A stretch of 64,000 bases of DNA, taken from positions 29,981 through 93,980 of the forward strand of contig JAKQLF010000177.1 in NCBI GenBank assembly GCA_029567325.1, read 5' to 3'. The position numbers and the translations under genes are program-made. Positions 47,505 through 56,242 of this stretch are shown piece after piece; within the stretch, counting starts at the first letter, position 1, and each line of letters opens with the position of its first letter. The DNA comes from Bacteroidota bacterium (GTDB lineage: Bacteria; Bacteroidota; Bacteroidia; Chitinophagales; Saprospiraceae). Under the pieces are notes generated by a model that was not told the origin of the DNA, did no database searches, and saw nothing but the letters and a program-made list of their open reading frames with translations.

Positions 47505-48521
47505 TTATGCACTTTCCCAGACTTTACAGCCTTCTGTGCAATTCTTACAAATATCTATTTGATCCCTACCCTTGAGAATAAGGCTTCTGAATTGGTTATA
47601 AAGAGGTCCATTCCATATTTCTTTGAAGCTTTGCTCCTTTAAATTTCCCAATCTGTGGTCGGCATCCTTATCAAAACAACAAGGAACGACGATGCCATCC
47701 CAAGTAATGACACAAGAATGCCACATCTTCCAACATTGGTTGAGCAATTGATTTTTTACCACATATTTTCCATTTCCATTTTGTCTGTATCTTGAATACT
47801 TGTCCATGGTAGGAATCAGCTCATTGCCATTTTCGTAATCATAGACTTGAGCAGTTTTGAGTTTTACCTCATCGACGCCCACTTCTTTAGCCAATTGATA
47901 GACATCCGCAATTTGGTGTTCATTGGGTTTGACGACTAAAAATTGGAAGATGGTGTGAGGGTGATTTGCTTTTTGTTGTTTTTTTTGTTGAATCAAATTT
48001 CTAGATCCTTTCAAAACCAAGTCTAGTTTGCCTTCTTTTCTGTATTGCTCATAGACCTCTTGGGTAGCCCCGTCAATAGAAATGATGACCCTGTCCAAAC
48101 CGCTTTCAATGGTTTTCCTGGCATTTTCGGCATTCATAAAGTGACCATTGGTGGAAGTAATGGTGTAAATGCCCTTGCTTTTGGCGTATTTGACCATTTC
48201 CAAAAATTCTGGATTGATGTAGGGTTCGCCTTGAAAATAAAAAATCAGATAGATCAAATCACCGGCCAATTGATCAATGGTATTTTTGAAAAAGTCAGAT
48301 TTGAGATTTCCTGTTTCACGGGTAAAACTCCTCAGACCACTTGGGCATTCTGGGCAACGTAGGTTGCAAGCGGTAGTTGGTTCAAAGGATATGGTGAATG
48401 GATTGCCCCAATGAATTTGCCTGCCAGAAGTTTTAGAAATGATATACGAACTATAAACCTTCAATAAATTGAATACCTTGCGGAAGGTCAAAATTTTTAT
48501 AAATCGATAAATATCATTCAC
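47505..48521 (-). CDS. Radical SAM protein with SPASM domain
   Basis: 338 residues. The radical SAM 4Fe-4S motif is C52-x3-C56-x2-C59 in TTACNLRCPECPSG, followed by the barrel (YFQGEPYINPEFLEMV; RVIISIDGATQEVYEQYRKEGKL). The C terminus is a SPASM region with auxiliary-cluster cysteines (LLNQCWKMWHSCVITWDG, VPCCFDKD, ICKNCTEGC). Such enzymes cut S-adenosylmethionine to make a radical; the substrate is often a peptide or cofactor precursor. No small peptide gene is seen beside it. It lies 27 bp upstream of the CNNM gene on the same strand, perhaps co-transcribed. Confidence 0.9.
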   Translation of the reverse strand: MNDIYRFIKILTFRKVFNLLKVYSSYIISKTSGRQIHWGNPFTISFEPTTACNLRCPECPSGLRSFTRETGNLKSDFFKNTIDQLAGDLIYLIFYFQGEPYINPEFLEMVKYAKSKGIYTITSTNGHFMNAENARKTIESGLDRVIISIDGATQEVYEQYRKEGKLDLVLKGSRNLIQQKKQQKANHPHTIFQFLVVKPNEHQIADVYQLAKEVGVDEVKLKTAQVYDYENGNELIPTMDKYSRYRQNGNGKYVVKNQLLNQCWKMWHSCVITWDGIVVPCCFDKDADHRLGNLKEQSFKEIWNGPLYNQFRSLILKGRDQIDICKNCTEGCKVWESA

Positions 48522-48699
48522 TTATTGAGGAGTTTTATAAATTTGTTGCCACACTTACCAATCTGGCTAGATTTGTATAGTTCTAGATGTAAATAACATT
48601 TTAAACAACTGTGTGTTTAACAAATCTTTATCACAAAAATAGTATTTGTATCCAACCTAAGTCCAAAAGATTTCGTTCTAATACAAAATAGCATGAATT

Positions 48700-50796
48700 A
48701 TGAGCAAAAATAAAGTCACAACCCTATTTTTTCTGTCAGCATTTTTTTGGGTGGCGACTTGTTTACCAGCACAAGATATTTCTTCCAATGAGGAGTGTCG
48801 ATTCGCATACAACATCAATGATGTAAGCGACTTTTGTTCTGATTCACTGGATTTCAGTAACCTTACGGCAAATGTATCCTCAGTTGATAATCCAAGCTGT
48901 TGGCCTGATAGTGACCCTCCAACCGACCGAGATGTTTGGTTTTCTTTCAGACCTGATAAAACATCAATGTTGATCAGAGTTTTTGGATCGGGGTCTTTCG
49001 CTGGTAAAACAATGGTGAAACCACAGTTTGGTTTGTACACGGGAACATGCGGAAACTTAATAAATGAGGGTTGTAGTTCTGTTTTGACAGGAGCCAACTA
49101 TATCGAGTTTTTGGTTTCAGATGTGGTGATAGGACGCAAATATTTTCTCAGAATTGCAGCCAGAGATGGTGGTGTTGGTTCATTCAGATTGTGTATCAAT
49201 ACCTTTCCACAGTTAAAAAAGGCAGAATCAGATTGTGTAAGAGGAAATATACTTTGCGATAAAACGCCTTATTCATTAGAAAACTTACAAGATGTTGGGG
49301 CTGAAAGAAACGAGGTAGCAGCCTCTTGTATCCAGGAAGAATTTGCTTCTGTCTGGTTGAAATGGATCATCAAAGATCCTGGATCATTGACATTTACGGT
49401 TTTTCCTAATAACAATTCGGATGACTTGGACTGGGCCTTATATGTTTTACCAGGAGGTTTACAAGATTGCGCCAATAAAAGGTTGGTGCGCTGTAATGCA
49501 GCTGGTGAGTCAGTTGGAAGGGGACCAGCGTACAATGCGCCTTGCATGGGGCCGACCGGTCTGAGTACTAAATCTACTGACCTTACCGAAGCTCCTGGTT
49601 GTGATAATGGAAATGACAACTTTGTAGCTGCTGTTGATGCCAAGGAAGGAGAAGTTTATGCCTTGATCGTCAATAATTTTTCCAGATCGGGCAATGGATT
49701 CACCTTACGTTTTGGAGGTACTAGCACATTTCAAGGACCGGATATTGACCTTGACATCAGCGCCATCAACAAGATCGAATGTGACAAGAGTGTGATCTTG
49801 GAAAATAAAATAGTGACTCAGGTAGATTCTATCATAAAATACAATTGGTCATTTGGTGAAGGTGCAAACATACAAACAGCTACAACTTCTGGGCCACACA
49901 GTGTGATTTATGATTCATTTGGAGACAAAGTCGCAAGTCTTTCTGTGGAAAGTCAACGAGGATGTATTGTGACCAAAGCTTTGAATTTTTATGTGGAGCC
50001 ATGTTGTGCTGATTTAGTCCCTATCAATAGTGAAATCAGTCTGACCGAGCCTGTGCGTTGTCCAGGTGAAAAAAATGCTGCCGTAATGATAACTTCTAGA
50101 AATGCGGCAGAACCAACTCAATATGCTATTATAAATGGAAATTTTCAGCTCAATCCAACATTTAAGGGATTGGGGGAAGGCGCTGTTACCATTGCTGTTG
50201 AGGACGCAAAAGGTTGCAAAGATACAGCATCCTTTATTGTTCCTGATGCGGTTGATATAGATGTGGAATTGGGCGAAGAAATCAATGTTACTGCAGGTAC
50301 ATCGGTCAATCTACAACCTTTACTATCACCGCCAAGTTTAGACTTTACATGGAATATCGTTACATCCTGTCGTCTAGAAAATTTTGAAGAAGGAAATTTG
50401 AGCCAGAATTTTATGCCTTATGGCATTAGTACCTTGATACTTACTGGTTCTAGTGCCAATGGATGTACTACTTCCGACACCTTGGTCATCAATGCCAGCT
50501 CTAATAATACGCTTTATTATCCAAATATAATTTCTGCAAATAACGATGGTTTAAATGATATTTTTTCGATATCGAATGAAGATGCGAGGACAGAAATTTC
50601 TGAACTCTCCATTTTTGATCGGTGGGGAAATATGGTTTACACTTCAACCAATTTGGTGGTCAATGACAAATCCATCGGTTGGAATGGCACTTTTAATCAA
50701 GCCGTACTTCCTGGTGTTTATGTGTGGGTGGCCAAGGTCAAATACATAGATTGTGAGGAAAAAATCATACACGGCGATGTAACTGTTGTCAAATAA
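48700..50796 (+). CDS. Secreted protein with T9SS type B (gliding-motility-associated) C-terminal sorting domain
   Basis: 698 residues. Signal peptide TTLFFLSAFFWVATCLPAQ. Two similar beta modules follow (about 25-165 with DRDVWFSFRPDKTSMLIRVFG; 175-350 with SVWLKWIIKDPGSLTFTVFP), a pattern seen in Bacteroidota cell-surface proteins, then PKD-like segments (YNWSFGEGANIQ; CPGEKNAAVMI). The type B sorting domain is at the end: YYPNIISANNDGLNDIFSI, ISELSIFDRWGNMVY and PGVYVWVAKVKY. The 3' end is 11 bp from lptC, but the products work in different places. Confidence 0.87.
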   Translation: MSKNKVTTLFFLSAFFWVATCLPAQDISSNEECRFAYNINDVSDFCSDSLDFSNLTANVSSVDNPSCWPDSDPPTDRDVWFSFRPDKTSMLIRVFGSGSFAGKTMVKPQFGLYTGTCGNLINEGCSSVLTGANYIEFLVSDVVIGRKYFLRIAARDGGVGSFRLCINTFPQLKKAESDCVRGNILCDKTPYSLENLQDVGAERNEVAASCIQEEFASVWLKWIIKDPGSLTFTVFPNNNSDDLDWALYVLPGGLQDCANKRLVRCNAAGESVGRGPAYNAPCMGPTGLSTKSTDLTEAPGCDNGNDNFVAAVDAKEGEVYALIVNNFSRSGNGFTLRFGGTSTFQGPDIDLDISAINKIECDKSVILENKIVTQVDSIIKYNWSFGEGANIQTATTSGPHSVIYDSFGDKVASLSVESQRGCIVTKALNFYVEPCCADLVPINSEISLTEPVRCPGEKNAAVMITSRNAAEPTQYAIINGNFQLNPTFKGLGEGAVTIAVEDAKGCKDTASFIVPDAVDIDVELGEEINVTAGTSVNLQPLLSPPSLDFTWNIVTSCRLENFEEGNLSQNFMPYGISTLILTGSSANGCTTSDTLVINASSNNTLYYPNIISANNDGLNDIFSISNEDARTEISELSIFDRWGNMVYTSTNLVVNDKSIGWNGTFNQAVLPGVYVWVAKVKYIDCEEKIIHGDVTVVK

Positions 50797-50807
50797 ATGA
50801 AAAGCTG

Positions 50808-51398
50808 GTGAGATCTATTGTGGCGTTAAAATTTAATTTACTTAACTTTTGTTTTTTTGGCTTGCTGTTTCTGGCAGCTTGCGAAAACGATGTGGCAGAA
50901 GTCAATGCTATTACCAGTAAGGAATTTGATACCAAAGTTGATATTGGCAAAGAAGTGGTCATCACTTACAGTGACTCTGGAAAGGTTCAAGTTGTGTGTG
51001 AAAGTCCAGAAATGCAACGTTTGAATACTACTGACACGAAAGATATTTTTCCGAAAGGATTGAAAATCACTTTTTTGGATGACAATCTGCAAGCAAGAGC
51101 ATGGTTGGAAGCGGATTATGCAGAAAGGTTGCCTTTCAAATACATCATGATTGCCCGCGGAAATGTGAAATTATATAATACGCAAAATGAAAAGTTACAA
51201 ACCAGCGAATTGATTTGGGACGAGACCAAAAAATTGATCTATACAGAAAAGTTTGTAAGAATTACCAGGCCTACCGAAAGAGATACTACCTACAGTCTTG
51301 GATTTGAAACGGATCAAAATTTCAAACAAATCATTTTGAAACGAAGAATTCAGAGTAAGTTGAATGCAGAGAATATTTCTAATTCTTTGGGATTGTAG
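50808..51398 (+). CDS. lptC: LPS export protein LptC (lipoprotein form)
   Basis: 196 residues from a GTG at 50808; no ATG fits before the signal sequence. A lipobox lies at FLAAC25. The LptC/OstA-like beta-jelly-roll pattern follows: GKVQVVCESPEMQRL, FPKGLKITFLDDNLQARAWLEADYAE, ARGNVKLYNTQNEKLQTSELIWDETKKLIYTEKFVRITR. LptC links the LptBFG transporter of the inner membrane to LptA across the periplasm. In many Bacteroidota a CorC-like haemolysin gene follows lptC; here that family is 3 kb upstream on the other strand. Confidence 0.85.
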   Translation: MRSIVALKFNLLNFCFFGLLFLAACENDVAEVNAITSKEFDTKVDIGKEVVITYSDSGKVQVVCESPEMQRLNTTDTKDIFPKGLKITFLDDNLQARAWLEADYAERLPFKYIMIARGNVKLYNTQNEKLQTSELIWDETKKLIYTEKFVRITRPTERDTTYSLGFETDQNFKQIILKRRIQSKLNAENISNSLGL

Positions 51399-52517
51399 GA
51401 GACGTTGAGGGGTATATTCGTTTATTTGTTTATTGGTTTATGCGTTTATGCATTTATAAAAATTCAAACAAAAACAATTACCACGCCATATTTAATCAAA
51501 CATTTTCTGTAGGAAATAATATAGACATTTATTCAACCCCATATCGGGCCATATCGGGGTTGCTAGTATTTCGTTTTATATACCCCGAGTTGCACTCGGA
51601 GTTATTGAAATTGAACCCTATTCGGGTTCTATCATTAATTTAAATCAAGTTTTCAAAACGATTATAAAAATTGAATAGCATGTTCATGTTTGTTCTCCAC
51701 TGTTGTTTTATGTTGCATTCGGGTTGGGAAGGTAGGATAAATCTAGCCTTTACAACGAGACATTTCCAGTTGCTTATTAACGGTTTTCAACCTCTCGAGG
51801 CTCGAAGCTCGAAGCCTGAGGTTAGCACACATCAAAAAATAGTATATGTGTTATTAACAAAAATTAGATCAAGAATCTAGATTTCTTCTACTTTTTTGCC
51901 TTGATGCCAAAAAGTAGCAAAAAAAATCAAGGCTGAATTTTTTTCTTAACGCTCCCTAACTCCAAAAATACTATACAAAAAAAACTCACTTTTGACTTTG
52001 CTTCATTGTTTTTTGCTGCATCTGCACCAATTCAGTGGTTTGAGGTCAATTATAGTTCGAACAGTTTTTTGCACTTAACGTATTTTTGAAGATCGGTAGC
52101 TAAAAAATAAGGCCGATACAAAACTGATCGAGTAGCTCAGAACCCAAACACGGTGAATAGTGCCTATGCAGTTTAAAAGAATTACTAATGCCTGATACGA
52201 GTTTTTTGGATCGGGAGGTTTTTTGGTTACTTTTTTGACGGTACAAAAAAGTGACAACCCCATGCACAGGCAGTGGACTCAAGATTTAGTAGGATTTCTT
52301 ATTGTTTCCAAAGTGATTAGCCTTATAATACCTTTCTGAAGTATTTACCTAAATTTCTTTAAGTTTAAAAAATAAATTCTTCATATTATAAAAAAAAAGA
52401 AGTGTGCTAACCTCGAAGCTCGTGGCCAAATCGTTGGCCAATCAAAAACCCTGTAGCTAAAAACTGATACCAATCTCAAAGCTGACAGCTGATTGCTGAA
52501 AACTGATCGCTGAAAAC
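51399..52517. repeat. 1.1-kb gene-free region of short arrays, palindromes and a 597-bp segment with inverted ends
   Basis: No ORF here looks coding. Present: octamer array at 51419-51458 (GTTTAT type); three hairpins in a row at 51534-51562, 51585-51599 and 51613-51629; heptamer array CGAAGCT at 51796-51817; GAGGTTAGCACAC at 51818-51830 whose exact reverse complement is at 52402-52414; dyad GCCTTGAT/ATCAAGGC at 51898-51933 overlapping CTACTTTTT/AAAAAGTAG; dyad GTTACTTTTTTG/CAAAAAAGTGAC at 52226-52255; heptamer array CTGAAAA type at 52482-52517. Confidence 0.7.
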
Positions 52518-53288
52518 TTAAAAAAGGGAGATATTTTCTTTGATGGCCCAATCGTCAAAATCGAGACCTTGCCAAGGCATATTGGTGGAGTATTGATAAG
52601 GCCAAGGATAGTGCCTCTTACCTTCTTTGTTAAAAAATGGCATTTTTGAAAGTTTGCCGATTCTTCGCCCCGGATTTCCTTCTATAAAACTATCGTCTTC
52701 AAACATACCACCCACTTTGGAATTGACGCTTATGAGTGAGAATTTACCAATGCTAGCGCCTGCAAGCAAAATAACACCTGCGGATACTTGCGTAAAATCT
52801 CCTATTTCAACACCTTCCAATTGAGTAGAAGGAGGAAGTGGATCATTTGTAAATACGGCGTATGGATAAATAAAAACAAATCTACCAATTTTGGTATGTT
52901 GGCCTACGCTCACAAAACTCTGAAGTCTGGAATAATCTCCGATGACGCAATTTCCTTGCAATTCGGCACCCAACCCTATTGAACAGTGATTTCCCACCAA
53001 GCTGAATTCTCTGATTGTTGCACGATTGCCTAAGTGCACAAAATCACCCAGCGTACATCCTGCATACAACAAAGAATGGCTTCTGATGACACAAGATTTT
53101 CCGATTTTGGTGAGGGGTGAGGTGGAAGCCTGTGGGTTGGATGTTTCTCCGATGATGACAAAATCACCAATAATGCAATTATCTCCAATCTCTACATGAT
53201 CGTATATGATGACAAAGTTTCCAAAGGACACATTTTTGCCAATGATTACATTATTGCCAATGATTACTTGGGATGATTGATTGCTCAA
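52518..53288 (-). CDS. Left-handed beta-helix acyltransferase (LpxA/WlbB-like hexapeptide protein)
   Basis: 256 residues made almost wholly of hexapeptide repeats [LIV]-G-x-x-x-x (VIIGNNVIIGKNVSFGNFVIIY; IGDNCIIGDFVIIGE; LGDFVHLGNRATIREFSLVGNHCSIG; IGRFVFIYPYAV). The C-terminal part (FIEGNPGRRIGKL) resembles the NPA/G end of sugar O- or N-acetyltransferases. It should move an acyl group to a nucleotide sugar for LPS or polysaccharide, in the cytoplasm. LpxA itself has a different C-terminal helical domain, so I prefer a sugar acetyltransferase. Confidence 0.82.
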   Translation of the reverse strand: MSNQSSQVIIGNNVIIGKNVSFGNFVIIYDHVEIGDNCIIGDFVIIGETSNPQASTSPLTKIGKSCVIRSHSLLYAGCTLGDFVHLGNRATIREFSLVGNHCSIGLGAELQGNCVIGDYSRLQSFVSVGQHTKIGRFVFIYPYAVFTNDPLPPSTQLEGVEIGDFTQVSAGVILLAGASIGKFSLISVNSKVGGMFEDDSFIEGNPGRRIGKLSKMPFFNKEGKRHYPWPYQYSTNMPWQGLDFDDWAIKENISLF

Positions 53289-53327
53289 GGGAGGAAACGT
53301 AAATTTAGATAAACATAAGGAATAATT

Positions 53328-53374
53328 TTATCGTACCGACGAATTACAAAGTATGCAATTTGTCGGTACGATAA
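53328..53374. repeat. Long perfect palindrome (18-bp stem) between the acyltransferase and bacilliredoxin genes
   Basis: TTATCGTACCGAC (53328-53340) is the exact reverse complement of GTCGGTACGATAA (53362-53374); inside, GAATT and AATTT extend the stem with one G-U. On the minus strand it is just after the bacilliredoxin stop, but no T run follows. It looks like a REP-type extragenic palindrome. Confidence 0.7.
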
Positions 53375-53385
53375 CAAAGTATTTA

Positions 53386-53799
53386 CTAACAATATTGTTC
53401 GAAAGCTGCAACTAAGTTGTCAGAAATTGCTTGAGCGTTATTGCCTTCTATATGCCTTCTTTCCAACATGTGTACAAGATCGCCATCTTTAAAAAGCGCG
53501 ATACAAGGTGATGATGGAGGATAAGGCAATAAAAATTCTCTAGCTCTTTCTGTAGCTTCACGATCTACGCCTGCAAAAACTGTAACCATTTTATCTGGTT
53601 GTTTGCCAATCTTGATAGCATGTTTTGCCGCAGGTCTTGCATGTGCTGCTGCGCAACCACAAACAGAATTCACTACCAATAATACAGTACCGTCTTTTGA
53701 CTCAAGAGCGGCATCAACTTCCGCAGGCGTTGAAAGGCTTTCAAAGCCAAAGTCAGTCAGATCTTGAGCTATAGGAGCCACTAATTCTAAAGGATACAT
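53386..53799 (-). CDS. BrxA/BrxB family bacilliredoxin
   Basis: 137 residues, thioredoxin fold with the C-G-C active site in VNSVCGCAAAHARPAA (Cys47, Cys49), the family hallmark. Conserved tail KDGDLVHMLERRHIEG. Family members remove bacillithiol from proteins; many Bacteroidota make bacillithiol. It is divergent from the cytochrome operon. Confidence 0.9.
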   Translation of the reverse strand: MYPLELVAPIAQDLTDFGFESLSTPAEVDAALESKDGTVLLVVNSVCGCAAAHARPAAKHAIKIGKQPDKMVTVFAGVDREATERAREFLLPYPPSSPCIALFKDGDLVHMLERRHIEGNNAQAISDNLVAAFEQYC

Positions 53800-53816
53800 C
53801 TATTAAATTATTTTAA

Positions 53817-53847
53817 TTTGTTTTGAATAATAATATTTATACTTTCG
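53817..53847 (+). promoter_or_regulatory. Promoter of the cytochrome/DUF5777 operon
   Basis: TTTG (53817-53820), 19 bp, TACTTTCG (53840-53847), which differs from TAnnTTTG in one base. The GTG start is 32 bp further on. Confidence 0.6.
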
Positions 53848-53879
53848 TTGTCGTATTCAGAATATAAATAATTATTTGT

Positions 53880-54248
53880 GTGAAAAAATTCAAAAATTGG
53901 TTGACTTTCTCATCGTTGGTCTTACTTTCTTTTAGTTGCACCAAGGATAAAGTTATCGACAAACCTTTAAATTGTGAAACAAATGTAACGTATATTACTG
54001 ATATCAAGCCAATTATTGATAATTCATGCGCTTATTCAGGCTGCCATGTTTCATCATTTAGCAATGGCAATTATACCAGTTATAACACAATGAAGAATTC
54101 TTTGTTGAGTGGATCATTTGAAAAGTGGGTTCTTAGAGATCGGCAAATGCCCCCAGCGGACGCACCAGTCGGAAAATCCAAAACACTCACTGAAGCTGAA
54201 ATAGAATTAATATCATGTTGGAAAGACAATGGCTATGCTGAAAAATAA
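53880..54248 (+). CDS. Lipoprotein with an unusual c-type heme site (C-x4-C-H)
   Basis: 122 residues from a GTG start. A lipobox ends the signal peptide (LLSFSC20). The heme-binding stretch NSCAYSGCH has four residues between the cysteines (Cys50, Cys55, His56), not the usual two, and the sixth ligand could be Met90 in RDRQMPPADAP, a text typical of cytochrome c. Likely tethered to a membrane and facing the periplasm. Its 3' end overlaps the next gene by 20 bp. Whether heme is really attached is not proven by the sequence. Confidence 0.75.
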   Translation: MKKFKNWLTFSSLVLLSFSCTKDKVIDKPLNCETNVTYITDIKPIIDNSCAYSGCHVSSFSNGNYTSYNTMKNSLLSGSFEKWVLRDRQMPPADAPVGKSKTLTEAEIELISCWKDNGYAEK

Positions 54249-55107
54249 TACAATACTTCTAATCCTGGCGCTGATCATTGGCATTGTGCCTGCAATTTCT
54301 GGTCAAAAATCTAAAGTTTATAAAACTTTTAAAGATACCAGAGTCATCAATAGTCACAGCTCAGAAACTTTGCCTGCTGGCAAACTAGACTTCAGAATTG
54401 GGCACAGATTTGGAGATATTGCTGGTGTATCTGGCGGTTGGCCTACTTTTTATGGCTTTGAGAGCTCTTCAGATGTATTAACTGGTTTTGAATACGGGCT
54501 TACCAATAAATTTATGGTTGGAATCAACCGTTGTAAAGGCTCAGGTCCTCTAAAACAAAATGTAAATGGGCTTGCAAAATTGAAATTTTTTGATCAGGAA
54601 GTGGATGGTAATACATCATTTACCTTTTCACTGTTGGGTCTAGCTACCTATTCGACTATGCAAAAAAGTACGAGTGAAGGCGTTTTAAATTTCTTTGCCA
54701 AAGATGCACATCGATTTTCATACCATGTAGAATTGGTAGCTGGTCGCAAATTTTCTGAAAGATTTTCATTCCAGGTTTCAGGTGGTGTGACCCATAGAAA
54801 CATTGTTGCATCCAATGACCAAAACAGCATTGTTAGCATTGGAGCGGCATCTAGAATCCAAATCAGCAAAGCCATTGGTTTGATTCTGGAGGCTAAAAAA
54901 CCATTTTCAAATACCAGAAAGGGCTTGGAATATATGCCTATTGGCGTTGGTTTTGAATGGGAAACTGGTGGTGGTCACGTATTTCAAATGAATTTGACCA
55001 ATGCTACTGGCATCTCAGAAACGGATTACATTCCCTACACAAATTCAGATTTTAGAAAAGGAGAATTTAGGCTGGGCTTTACAATTTCTAGATTATTTTC
55101 GCTATGA
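54229..55107 (+). CDS. DUF5777 family beta-barrel protein
   Basis: 292 residues. Signal peptide (NTILLILALIIGIVPAISGQ), then about a dozen amphipathic strands ending in GEFRLGFTISRLFSL, a pattern of outer-membrane barrels. LPAGKLDFRIGHRFGDI and LTGFEYGLTNKFMVGI are typical of this family. An ATG two codons in (54235) is an alternative start. It overlaps the genes on both sides (20 bp and 4 bp), so the three products are translated together. The function of the family is unknown; it is often found near c-type cytochromes. Confidence 0.83.
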   Translation: MAMLKNNTILLILALIIGIVPAISGQKSKVYKTFKDTRVINSHSSETLPAGKLDFRIGHRFGDIAGVSGGWPTFYGFESSSDVLTGFEYGLTNKFMVGINRCKGSGPLKQNVNGLAKLKFFDQEVDGNTSFTFSLLGLATYSTMQKSTSEGVLNFFAKDAHRFSYHVELVAGRKFSERFSFQVSGGVTHRNIVASNDQNSIVSIGAASRIQISKAIGLILEAKKPFSNTRKGLEYMPIGVGFEWETGGGHVFQMNLTNATGISETDYIPYTNSDFRKGEFRLGFTISRLFSL

Positions 55108-56108
55108 TCAAGTATTTGATAGTTGTTGCTGTTTGTTCGATCTCAGTATTATTCCCTGCAAAAAATACGCAGCTTGTTGAAGATTACCCAATGCTTACAG
55201 ATTTGGAAATGGCCTTGGGTAAAGATTTTGGAGATAAAAAACCCAATATGTCTATCAAAGGAGTTTCTGCGGAAGCTGGAGAATCACTAGTGAAAAATGG
55301 ATTTGCCACCAATGCTTCGGGCAAAAAAACCAAACAACAAAGCAAACATTTTGTCTGTACTTCTTGCCACAATGTAGAGAGAGAAGATCCCAATATGGCC
55401 GTCAATGATGCTCAGGCAAGGTTGCTTTACACCAATGAAAAAGGGCTGCCGTATTTGCAGGGGACGGCTTTATACGGTGCAGTGAATAGGAATACCTATT
55501 ACAATGGCGATTATTATAAAAAATATGGTGACTTGGTTTATAAAGCAAAGAATAATGTGAGAGAAGCCATTCAACTATGTGCGCAAGAGTGTGCTCAAGG
55601 CAGAAAGCTAAAGGATTGGGAATTGGAATCCATACTTGCCTACTTATGGAAAATAGGTTTAAAAACCTCAGATATCCAACTTTCAGAAACGGAAAAAACT
55701 GATCTTGGCGAAGCAGTAAACAATAAAGAGAAACAACAAGAGGCGCTATTTCTCGTTTCAAAAAAGTACTTAGATTCATCTGCGGCAACCTTTGTTGTGC
55801 CACCTGTAGATAGAGATAAAGGAAATGGATTGAATGGTGATGTCGAAAATGGTAAGCTCATCTATAAAAATTCATGCCTTTATTGTCATGATAAAGGAAG
55901 GTATTCTTATCTTAGCCTTGATGAAGGAAGTATGTCACGCAATTACCTCAAAAAACACATAGGCACTTATCACCGTCAAAGTGTGTATCAGGTAGTGAGG
56001 TGGGGGGTACCGGTAAAAAGTGGGAAGAAATCTTATATGCCGCAATATCCCGTAGAAAAACTTTCAGAACAACAACTTGCTGATTTAGTTGCTTTTATAA
56101 ATAACTGA
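55104..56108 (+). CDS. Di-heme c-type cytochrome
   Basis: 334 residues. Signal peptide (YLIVVAVCSISVLFPAK). Two normal heme motifs: C85-TS-C88-H89 in FVCTSCHNVE and C258-LY-C261-H262 in NSCLYCHDKG; candidate Met ligands are in SYMPQYP (C-terminal) and elsewhere. The two domains are joined by a helical linker (AIQLCAQECAQG also has two cysteines but no His after them). Soluble or loosely bound periplasmic electron carrier; the start overlaps the DUF5777 stop by 4 bp (ATGA). Partner oxidase or donor is not in the window. Confidence 0.88.
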   Translation: MIKYLIVVAVCSISVLFPAKNTQLVEDYPMLTDLEMALGKDFGDKKPNMSIKGVSAEAGESLVKNGFATNASGKKTKQQSKHFVCTSCHNVEREDPNMAVNDAQARLLYTNEKGLPYLQGTALYGAVNRNTYYNGDYYKKYGDLVYKAKNNVREAIQLCAQECAQGRKLKDWELESILAYLWKIGLKTSDIQLSETEKTDLGEAVNNKEKQQEALFLVSKKYLDSSAATFVVPPVDRDKGNGLNGDVENGKLIYKNSCLYCHDKGRYSYLSLDEGSMSRNYLKKHIGTYHRQSVYQVVRWGVPVKSGKKSYMPQYPVEKLSEQQLADLVAFINN

Positions 56109-56179
56109 AAAACTGGCAATAATAAAACTTTCAGAAAGGTTTGATTATAAAGGTATAATTTCAGTTTATTGGTATAAAT

Positions 56180-56200
56180 ATTGCACCTTAAAGGTGTAAT
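56180..56200. promoter_or_regulatory. Operator-like palindrome upstream of the second porP/sprF gene
   Basis: CACCTT-A-AAGGTG, extended by ATT and AAT with one mismatch, lies between an ATTG and TAATATTG (56204-56211), a weak -33/-7 pair. A repressor site is one reading; a hairpin from random dyad is another. Confidence 0.35.
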
Positions 56201-56242
56201 ATAGTAATATTGCATTTTTAACAAACTAGATTTAAAGGGCAA

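Noticed and set aside
52075..52282. Two short minus-strand ORFs in the repeat region
   Set aside because: They run through the dyad GTTACTTTTTTG/CAAAAAAGTGAC, overlap each other in different frames and look like repeat-derived shadows.
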